Source: Sanderia malayensis (lineage: Eukaryota > Cnidaria > Scyphozoa > Semaeostomeae > Pelagiidae). Taken from it: a stretch of 64,000 nt of DNA. The notes beneath the pieces were generated by a model, which was not told the DNA's origin, searched no databases, and was given only the letters and a program-made list of their open reading frames with translations. This document shows positions 35,335 through 45,200 of this stretch, in pieces. Position 1 is the stretch's first letter. Each line of letters opens with the position of its first letter. The position numbers and the translations under genes are program-made. The stretch covers positions 4,712,001 to 4,776,000 of the forward strand of contig RQOL01000906.1 of the NCBI GenBank assembly GCA_013076295.1. Reading direction: 5' to 3'.

Positions 35335-36755
35335 ACAGCATTACGTCATAGATGCTCCTGCGCAGTACCAATTAATAGGCCACTGCGCATGCTGACCACC
35401 TTTCTCCTCCGCATGACCTAACCCTAAGCCAAACCCTAACCCTCAGCCCAATGCATCAGCCTTTGAGCACAGCTTTATGTCACATATGCTCCTGCGCAGT
35501 ACCAACAAATAAGCTATTGCGCATGCTGACCACCTTTCTCCTCCGCATAACCTAACCCTAAGCCTAACCCTAACCCTAAAGCCAATGCCTTAGCCATTAG
35601 GTACAACATTACGTCATATATGCTCCTGCGCAGTACCAATAAACACGCTATTGCGCATGCTGACCACCTTTCTCCTCCGCATAACCTAATCCTAAGCGTA
35701 ACCCTAACCCTAAGGCCAATGCCTCAGCCATTGAGCACAGCATTACGTCATGTATGCTCCTGCGCAGTACCAATAAATACGCTATTGCGCATGCTGACAA
35801 TCTTTCTCCTCCTCATAACCTAACCCTAAGCGTAACCCTAACCCTAAGGCCAATGCCTCAGCCATTGGGCACAGCATTACGTCATATATGCTACTGCGCA
35901 GTACCAACAAATACGCTATTGCGCATGCTGACCACCTTTCTCCTCCGCATAACCTAACCCTAAGCCAAACTCTAACCCTCAGCCCAATGCATCAGCCATT
36001 GAGCACAGCTTTATGTCACATATGCTCCTGCGCAGTACCAACAAATAAGCTATTGCGCATGCTGACCACCTTTCTCCTCCGCATAACCTAACCCTAAGCC
36101 TAACCCTAAGGCCAATGCCTTAGCCATTAGCTACAACATTACGTCACATATGCTCCTGCGCAGTACCAACAAATACGCCATTGCGCATGCTGACCACCTT
36201 TCTCCTCCGCATAACCTAACCCTAAGCCTAACCCTAAGGCCAATGCCTTAGCCATTAGGTACAACATTACGTCACATATGCTCCTGCGCAGTACCAACAA
36301 ATACGCCACTGCGCATGCTGACCACCTTTCTCCTCCGCATAACCTAACCCTAAGCCTAACCCTAAGGCCAATGCCTTAGCCATTAGGTACAACATTACGT
36401 CACATATGCTCCTGCGCAGTACCAACAAATATGCCACTGTGCATGCTGACCACCTTTCTCCTCCGCATAACCTAACCCTAAGCCTAACCCTAAGGCCAAT
36501 GCCTTAGTCATTAGGTACAACATTACGTCACATATGCTCCTGCGCAGTATCAACAAATACGCCACTGCGCATGCTGACCACCTTTCTCCTCCGCATAACC
36601 TAACCCTAAGCGTAACCCTAACCCTAAGGCCAATGCCTTAGCCATTAGACACAGCATTACGTCATGTATGCTCCTGTGCACAACCAATAAATACGCTTCT
36701 GCGCATTCTGACCAACTTTCTCCTCCGCATGACGTAACCCTAACCCTAACCTGTA
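35335..36755. repeat. Satellite of 127-135 bp, 11 copies, with telomere-like and CRE-like motifs
   Basis: Successive TGCTCCTGCGCAGTACC blocks occur at about 35353, 35488, 35621, 35755, 35888, 36022, 36150, 36279, 36406, 36536 and 36669: period about 134 in the first half and 127-129 in the second. Each unit has TTACGTCA or a close variant (TTATGTCA in some copies), TGCGCAGTACC, TGCGCATGCTGACCACC and two to four CCTAACC/CCCTAA telomere-like repeats. Most of the length difference comes from the number of CCCTAA blocks. Confidence 0.93.
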
Positions 36756-37376
36756 GATTCAAATTTTTAAGGCCATGTACCCATGTTATATAATGTCGTG
36801 GAAATAAAAGCAAAATATATTGGCGCTTTTTTAAACCGATGGGAAGTTGTAACATAAAACAAAGCTCGGGTATTAAGGTTCGTTGTGGTGAAGAAAAGCT
36901 TTGGAAAACAAGTCGGTTTCTGGAACGATCGAAACACTTCCCTCACAACGAGACGATGCCAGTACGTTTCGTTTCTTTTTCGGCAAAGATTTAAATGTTT
37001 TTAATTTGTCGAAGTAAATTTCGTCCACATCAAGGCAATTAAATCCGAGATTTTCTATCCTGCTTCCTTATTTCAAATGGAAATAAGAGGCAATTAAACT
37101 CAGTACACAACAGCTAGGCAAAAAATTAACGTCCATGCAGCCAGTCGGTGGAAGGGCGTGGGCTGATTTCCGCTGAAATCGCTAAATCGATGCGAAAAGC
37201 TGTACAAATTGAGCAAATCGATGAAAATCAGCGAAACATCTGCCGACCAAAAAATGCAAAACTTCTAAATTGGTCAATTCAATATTTTAATGTCCAATTA
37301 TCCGAATATTAAAGACAACAGATGCAGTCAGAATCATGAAACTATCCTTCTCTTACATACTCGATACAGTAAACAC
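36756..37376. other. Intergenic, nothing recognised
   Basis: Downstream of VTI1B; no open frame with coding features and no clear repeat. Confidence 0.4.
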
Positions 37377-37513
37377 CCGCATATAAGAACCAATGAATTA
37401 AGAACCTTCAGGGTGATATTTCTGCTCAAAACAATAGAAGAAACAATAGCCTATTGTCTTGGAACAATAGGCTGGATGGAAATTTACAGGTTCTTATATG
37501 CGGGTTTTTACTG
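37377..37513. mobile_element. MITE, AGTAAACACCCGC family, well-preserved copy
   Basis: TA-flanked; CAGTAAACACCCGCATATAA at left and TTATATGCGGGTTTTTACTG at right. Core has AACAATAGCCTATTGTC. Confidence 0.9.
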
Positions 37514-37539
37514 TATACAAACCCAACAGCATGATTCCC

Positions 37540-37690
37540 CAAATACGCCCACCTCCGAATAAGCCCAACCTAAAAATCATTTTAGAAAATTACTCGTCCC
37601 CTCGAATAAGCCCCCACTAAAAAAATTCCCTTTCTACAATTGCGCCCGTGGGGGCTTATTCGAGGACACGCGGTTATTCAATAAGTGCAT
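37540..37690. mobile_element. AATAAGC/GGGGGCTTATT MITE fragment
   Basis: Inverted GAATAAGCCC and GGGGGCTTATTCGAG motifs surround a short core. Related to the GC-rich MITE family at 45181; ends not resolved. Confidence 0.5.
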
Positions 37691-37804
37691 ATTCAAAGCA
37701 CTATGTTATATCACAAATCATAATAAACAGAGTTGTAATAAATTTCTGATGGTTTGTTCGCATGCTCTTTTGATTCTGGTTGTTACAAAGAGCTTCAGCT
37801 GCAC

Positions 37805-40800
37805 TTACTTCTTCTTGCCTTTGAAGAATCGAACATAGACCACAGCACCAAGAATAACAAGTTCGATAAATATAATAACAACCATGATCAGCTTGTTTGT
37901 AGCCATTCTAAGAAGAAAAAGCAGAGAAATCAAAACACATCAAGGCTGTGCACAAAAAACAATGTTACTGCGTCATACTGATGTTACTCGGCCTTGACGG
38001 CTACGGTACAGAAGAAGAAGGCATTGACCTTTAGGCTTATGGTTAGGAATAGGGTTACGTCATGCGGAGGAAAAAGGTGGTCAGAATGCGCAGTAGCAGA
38101 ATGCGCCAAGATTTTACAATAAACAATCTCACTATACAAGCACTAGAGTTCACAAACTGTACTTTACAAAGGTTAGACAAAACTGTTTCAAACCTGATTC
38201 TCATTGAACTCAGTATCCGTCGACTTCTGCCAAGGTCCTCGTGAGTTGCCTTCACCTGGTGGCAGATTAAGAGAACACATATCAATCCATTGAGAATGAA
38301 TGCAAAACAAAAGACTTGCTTAACTCAATACAATGTCAATATAGATAAGCAATGAAAACATTATTTTGTAGCAGACCTTATCTTTGGATCGCAAAAGTGA
38401 CTCTCTCTGACCTTCTAAGTCAGAAATAATTTGAACTCCATATTCATCTAAAACAAAGCAAGAATCAGTGTCAACGCAATGATCAAAACTGCTGACTGCA
38501 AATCAACAATTTAGCTCATACAACAGACTTTATTTCAAACAAATCCTCTTTTCATTGTCATCAGTAGAACAAACAATAGAGCATTCATGTTGGACACTTG
38601 TTCAATAACAATAATACTCTCACAATAAACCAAATTGTAAATGAAAGCATGAAAATAGATTACAAAGCATTACAAAACAAATAGAATCTTTACTTTAACT
38701 ATCATGCCACTGAGCATTGCCAACAGCATTTTGCTCAATCATCTAGCAAAAATGAAACTTTTAATACAGTCAACTCTGTCTAATTCGAACTCATGTAATT
38801 CGAACTTTTACTAATTCGAACCAAATTCTGTGGTCCCTTGAAAAATTCCTAACAAACCCTTATAGAAAAACCAAAAAAACCTCTATAATTCGAACCTTTG
38901 TAATTCGAACTTTCTGTAATTCGACCATTTATTTTTGTCCCCTCAAAGAAAAAACCTCTGTAATTCGAACTTTGTGTTAATCTCAGTTAATTAGCTACCT
39001 GATGACAGAACTTCTTTTTTTGCTGTTGTCTCTGGCAAGCCCATTGAAGCTTGCGTCATTGGGCAAATTGACGCAAATTGACTTACTGGGACTTAGTACG
39101 GGATGCTAGACAGTGATTTTTACGACCCAGTTTAAGCGTGGCACTTTCTAGAAGTTAGATTCGATCAGTTGAACTTTATCAATGGCACTAATTAAAGTAC
39201 CCGAACCTGTCAAGCTCATTGAAGATGCAGAAGAGGTATTAAGGCCAATATAAACAAAATTTCAATTCCTTTCGATGCTGAACTGCCGGTTATTGTTACA
39301 AAAGATTGGAGCGTTCTATCTCATGAAAAAGATTATCACGTGTACCAAAGTGTATGAAGACCTGTATAATTAATAAAGCTTTGGAAGCTAAAAGACAACC
39401 AGATAACTCAACGGATAAATATGCCGTGGGTGTGCTCAAAGATGACAAAGTTTGGGGCACTTAGACAAAGGCAATAATGAACACTTTGCAAAACAATTTT
39501 CCATGTTGTGACGTAATCCATATATTTTTGTTTTCTATTATAATAATTAATAAACTGTTTTGTTTCTTTAAAATGCCTTTATTCCATAACAATGGTCATA
39601 AAAATATAGTTTATGGCCATAAAACTGAGATATGGGGGTAACTAGGGGTAAAATATGGCACTTACACGAAAACTCGTATAATTCGAACATTCTGTAATTC
39701 GAACAAATTTGGATTCCCCCATAGAGTTCGAATTAGACAGAGTTGACTGTACTACATTATATGAATGAATTATTCCATGTGAGTAAATATTCAAAATCTT
39801 ACCAGTTTCATCAGCAATCCGTCTTGATCTTTCCACACTGGCTGAAGTTCTGTTCAAACTTTCCAGCCCATCTAGCATTCGATTTTTCTGTGCAATCTGA
39901 AAGCAAAGGGGATATTCATAGAGTAAGAAAATGAAAATCAAAAATAGACCTTCTTTTGTTGCAGGAACATGATGTAATTGCAGGAAGTGCCAAGATAATT
40001 TGGTATTTCATATACCGTAAAAGCTCTATTACGCCCTGGGTGGCTTATTTGATTGCTGAGGTTCCAAAAGGGGGCTTATTGGAGAGGGGAGCTTGATAGA
40101 GAAAGGGGTTTAACTGAGAAAGGGGGTTTAATAAGGCATTGACGGTATTTGGAAACAAATTAGGCAAAATTTCTTTTACATACTGCAGGATCAAGTGGTT
40201 CGTCAAGAAGTTCCTCTCTACCAAATCCACCCACAGCTGCTGGGGCAAGTTTACCCTAGAATAAAAACAACAATGATCAGATCAACACTGGCTTTGGTGA
40301 ATAATTGTAGCAACTATAGTGGTATCCTAGACAAGTCTAAGAAATTATAACTTCTGATAATAATGTATACTGTGCAATGACTTCTTTCATCGTTCCAAAG
40401 TTGATCGTTTCTGTTGTTCTGTTGTTCAACAATAGTGTAAAAGTGCATAGTGGGTCTCTGCTAAAACCATGTAAGTTTAGCAATAGAACTGTGGAAGGAG
40501 ACATTAGTGCTTGACAGCATTGTTCTATTGTTCTATTCCATTGTTCCATTGTCATAAGCAGTGTAAATATATACTCTTCAATCTGGTTGATTACACTGGG
40601 AAAGAATAAAGCATAAACATGTGCGTGGTATACTGGTCTTACTATTTCTTTCCTGTGTTTTTCCAATTGCGAACGATATCCTCTAACCTTTGTCATCATT
40701 TGTGAACGATAAGGGACTGGTGCATTCTGTGCCTCTTCCAGCAAAGAGTTTATCTGCCATCATCAATATTAAAAGCAATTAATTCGACATGCAATACACA

Positions 40801-41217
40801 ATGAGACATCTACAGCGATATGCGATGTATCGGTCCTCCAGTATGCGCAAAGGCAGTGCAAAACAAAAGCTGGACAAAATATTTGAGAAAAACATAGCAA
40901 ATCATGCTTACAAGCGAGGAAGCATCTTCCATTTGTTTATCCGCATTTCTGAGCTCTGCTTTTCTTTGCTCTGTTGATAAATGTACATTGCATACATGCA
41001 TTGAAAATATTAACATGGGCATGGAAGAAATTCAATCTTGTTTTGAAGAAGTGAAATTAGGCCAGGTCCAATGAACGAACGAACACAAAGATCAAAGTCG
41101 ACAAAAACGTTTCTTACCTCCACTTAATTTAGGCAGCTTCACCTTCAACGTCCTCTCTAAAGATTCATTTATGTTTTTCAATTCATCTTCATAGTCTTCG
41201 AACCTTTCCGACGACAT
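37805..41217 (-). CDS. VTI1B: VTI1B-type Qb-SNARE (vesicle transport through interaction with t-SNAREs)
   Basis: SNARE that pairs with syntaxins and VAMP8 in late endosome/lysosome fusion (family knowledge). Eight exons keep frame: 41118-41217, 40912-40970, 40643-40753, 40184-40255, 39803-39896, 38377-38447, 38194-38255, 37805-37907, giving 223 residues (human VTI1B 232). The N-terminal helical domain starts MSSERFEDYEDEL. Then ESLNRTSASVERSRRIADET, a near match to VTI1B, and the SNARE motif with central glutamine in LEGQRESLLRSKDK and DLGRSRRILSSM. A single C-terminal membrane anchor follows (KLIMVVIIFIELVILGAVVY) with a short basic tail. The fourth exon (GKLAPAAVGGFGREELLDEP) is a variable linker and the least certain piece. 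It is divergent from the FAM53 gene. Confidence 0.95.
38022..38105 (-). repeat. Solitary inverted monomer of the 35.3-36.7 kb satellite
   Basis: Reverse-complement match to the satellite unit: GGTTACGTCATGCGGAGG, GGTGGTCAGAATGCGCAG. It lies in the last intron of VTI1B, so the unit is dispersed, not only tandem. Confidence 0.85.
38767..39749. mobile_element. Long (983 bp) AATTCGAAC-family element with internal coding-like fragment
   Basis: TA-flanked; starts CAGTCAACTCTGTCTAATTC and ends GAATTAGACAGAGTTGACTG, identical to the ends of the 185-bp MITEs. Inner ~500 bp is unrelated to the short copies. It sits in a VTI1B intron. Confidence 0.85.
39205..39490 (+). pseudogene. HIRAN-like domain fragment inside the 983-bp element
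   Basis: Plus-strand pieces EKDYHVYQSV, INKALEAKRQPDNSTDKYAV and GVLKDDKVWGHL resemble the HIRAN-like segment common in invertebrate transposon-associated proteins (YHVYK..W.P..GE.L...REP.N..DRYAVAV). Stops and a frame shift interrupt it. The family call rests on memory of that pattern. Confidence 0.4.
40015..40146. mobile_element. Short MITE with ACCGTAAAAGC / TTGACGGTA ends
   Basis: Inverted TACCGT...ACGGTA ends around GGGTGGCTTATTTG and GGGGGTTTAATAAGG motifs; 132 bp. It lies just left of the fourth VTI1B exon. Confidence 0.6.
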
Positions 41218-42243
41218 TTTGAGCAATTTAATTACTTTTTCTTTTCGTCAAATCCAGGTTCAGTTCCTGAACGAAAGAAAAGGCTGATGATTGTTATCAA
41301 CAGTTGAAATGAGGACTCGTCTGGAGCTGGAGTGAACAGAAGTTCGCAAACCTTCCTTTATCAAACTCATTGAACTAAAAAAATAAGTTAATATATAGAA
41401 TTACTTTATGGAGTTAAACGATTTAACGATATAACAATTTACGCCACTGGTGGCAGAATATGTTTTTTCTTGTTTCCTTTCCTTTTCATATTTCAACTTT
41501 TGTTTTAACTAATTTTTGTAAAAACATCTTTTAAGATTTGCAAAGTACAGTAGCAAGAAAGAAACTGAAACTTCCATGCAGCGGAAATTGTTCTGCAACA
41601 GACAAAAACATTTCTTCCAAATTATGTCCGGTACATGGAAGCTTTACTCTAATTACTAAAACAAAAAACTTTCAATAAACATAGAAACACTTTGTATGAT
41701 GTGATAATTATTTTGGATATGCAGACTCGCAAAGCTCCGAGGGCTTTTTGCTGTCTAAATTATTCCGCAAATTTCACCTGCATTTGAACTTACATGAATT
41801 TCCCCGTGCTCAACCACGCAAAATCGTGAACTGGGGTGCCCCCTTACACGAAGTAGGTAACACATATACGTTGGTTGAAACAGAAACATTTTGTTACATT
41901 TTAGGAAGGTTGACCCGTTGCTACACGTTTCTAAGAAGAACCACGTTTAGCCAATGACAGCACGTTTCCGGCTTGCGAGCGCACAAGTATCTGAAAGGCA
42001 TTGCTGAAAGGAATTTACGTGAGAGCAACACAGGGATACAATGCGATAAGCAACAGCAACACCAATCCTTGTGAATCAAACAAAATCATGTGCTGTGCTG
42101 TGTGGTGCATTAGCTTTGCCTTGGTGGTCTTGTTCGCATCGTAGTGTACGGTGAAAGTGTCTCGAAGATAAATAACACATTTGGTAACCTTAAGACAGGC
42201 AAAATTTCAGCCTGGCCAAGTCATTAGACAGTTCAATGTAGCT
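41218..42243. promoter_or_regulatory. Divergent intergenic region VTI1B/FAM53
   Basis: About 1 kb between the two start codons on opposite strands, so it should hold both promoters and the 5' UTRs. No TATA or other element is called with confidence. Confidence 0.45.
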
Positions 42244-45200
42244 ATGCTTAGGTTCATCGCTCAGAAATTAAGAAATCAATCTCTAAATGAAGTGCGACCA
42301 ATAGAGAATCAGGTGATTACTGTACGGCCTACACTTGTTTGATTTTATGGCTCTGGGGCATTGTTCCTTTCTGTTCAACTGACATTTGCACTTCGCAATT
42401 TGTATTTGCGAGTCTTGGTTTGTAATTTTTTAGTTGGGAGTGCTTATTTTAACATTTCTGTTGTCTTCAGGTGAATTCTTGGCTATTTGAAGACGTGGAG
42501 GAATTAGAAACTTGCGGGACAGAGAAGGGGAAAGACAAGAAGCCGTGTTTGAATAATGAGAGAGATTATGGTATGCTCTGCTTTTCAATTACTCGCCATG
42601 TTTCTATTTGTCAAGTGGGTGGATACGGTATTCAACTCTCAACTATTTGTGTTTTGCTTCGAGAATTTTATTATCGCAGTGTTGAGATTCAGATATGAAT
42701 GAACGTTAATGCTGCAGGGGAAAAGATATTTCTGGGTATTTTAAACCATGTTTTCTCCCCGTGAGTGCACGCAATGTACCCCTCCCGTTCTCATCATCCA
42801 GTTAAACTTTCGTTGTCAAGACAAGAGCCAGCTTTATGAAAATGAAACTTGATATTATGAATTAAGGAAAAACAGTGCTTTCGTTCATAAAAACAATCTC
42901 TGCCACCAGAGCTAGGCCTTTTATCGAATTCCCGATTTTGAAAACATGTATATATTTGTTCAACACATCGTTGTTTATTTTCATTTCGGCATTTCGTGAC
43001 CACTCGACTCCGTAGTCCTGTAACGGAAATCCGCTGGAATTCTCTGCTGAAAATTTTCACAACCCATCATTACCTGCTGCGATTCCTGGCCAATTTATAA
43101 GTCTCAAACTGTTTTTCATAAAATTTAGACCGTGGTTTTGTCAAGGACTTTTTCGAGTATATTTTAAAAATAGAAAATCAGACATGAATATGTATCTTGG
43201 TTTGTCCTGCCTGCTGTTTAAAAACGATAATTTTATCCGAAAAAAACAGTATAGTTTGAGAGCTGTTGTGCCATTAATAAATATTCTACATATTTGGAAC
43301 ACTTCCACAAACTAAACCTGCTTCATATCTCTCTTTTTCTAATTTTTTCCACAAAAATGCCACCCCACTGGATATTATCATAAATTTTTTATTAGCAATA
43401 TACACATCTATTTTTACTTTTTCTACACTGATTTCTCATTGAAAATTAACTTGTGCTTTAGCTTCGTTGCTCTAGCATTTTTTGGGAAAGTTGAAAATAG
43501 CAGGGTTGTTAGTCAACTTAGTTGTAAAGTTTACACATTATGAGTAAATTCAGGCTTTATGATTCAGCTAAATTGTTTCTGAATATATTCATATGAATTA
43601 CAGGTGCTTTAAAAGCCTCATTGCATAATAATCAAGCAAATAGATAAACCACTGATTTGAGATTGCCTTGTTTGTTGCTCTCAAAAATTTTAATATTCTG
43701 AAAATATTGTTTTCGAAATTCACCACATTTACCATACATGTAAACATATGTGCTAATGCATTGTTCTTTATTTGTAATTTTTTGCTCACTACAATAATAT
43801 GAATGAGCTGGGGTTATGAATGCATTGATTTAAAATGCAATTAGGCAAGCTCTGTCATTTTTGTCAGTATTTTGATCACTGAAAACTCCACGATTGACCA
43901 CATTTTAATGAATAAACTCCCTGGAACGGATATCCTAGTTGTCTGTCTGTATTGGTCCATTTCTTTTGTGCCATAATCCACAGTTGATAATATAGATCAA
44001 ATTTTATTCTGGAAACTATTTGATAAATCTATGCTCTGTTTTGCACTGTGGTTGGATTACTCTGTGGTCTCTGTTGCTAAGCTGTTATGCCTCATAAAAA
44101 CTAAATACTACCAGCACACTTGTGTTACCAAACTGATGCCATAAACCTTGCACAACACTGTTATAGTACATGTCGTTTGTGGTGAATGTGTTGCAAGTTG
44201 TAGCCGTATCAGAAATCTTATTGTCATTGACCTGAACTTTGATACATGGGTACGTGTTTAGTAGTGGGCGTGTAATTTTGTCATTGAGAGGCCAATCAAG
44301 AATGGTAGGCAGGCATAGTACATATTTCCAGCGAAATTCCTGGCCATAAAAGCTTTTGTGAGCCGATAAAGAGAGAATTGAACACAATGAGATTTGGAGA
44401 TAAATGGAAATTATTGCCCAAAAACCTCCTTTCATGCGTGGGATTTGGCCTGCAAATGAGATCAAGGGTGGATTTGCGCTTTCAATGGCCCTAGTGAAAG
44501 GAGTGGCTGGCCGAGCTTTGTACATGTTCCGCTACACTATTGATTTGCGTCGCAACACGATTAAGACTTTTAATCGTATGGAGAATTGAAAACATCTGTT
44601 TAGTTCGGTTGTTTGATGATATTTGCGCCTATTTTGTTCGTTGTGTGATTGTATTACGTTAACGAGAACAGTCGACCTTGTGTGGCGTACCAAATGAAGT
44701 GGAATGAGAGGTCATTTGTAGAGGAAAAGCAATCAACATAATAAATATAAGAATTCATGAAAATAATCGAGGGAACGTGACACCATACCTATCTATTCTC
44801 AAATAAACGGGGTTTATGATATACATCGTGTTTATTTGAGGATGGATAGGGCCAGGCTTGATAAAGTCAAGAAGATTAGATACACCGTGTATCTAATCTT
44901 CTTGACTTTATCAAACGCCCGTTTCTCCACAATTGCATTTACGATACGACTCTCATGCAGCGCTGCGCAGGAGTTGTTAAATGCTTTTAATAAGAAGCGC
45001 ATTTGAGCTATTGTGAATGTCTCGTATCCCACTGTCTCGATTAACCGTCCAACCTCGAATAAACGCCCCTCGTAAAAGTATTAGAATTAATGAAAGCTTC
45101 GGAGGGCTTAATCGCGTGGAGTTAGAGTATTTTATTTTAACGTTGTCCTGTCTGACAAGGGCCTATGTTTGGCTACACGTACCGTATTTCATCTAATAAG

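Noticed and set aside
35620..36091. Three overlapping 67-residue frames with nearly the same sequence
   Set aside because: They follow the satellite period and have no start context or conservation.
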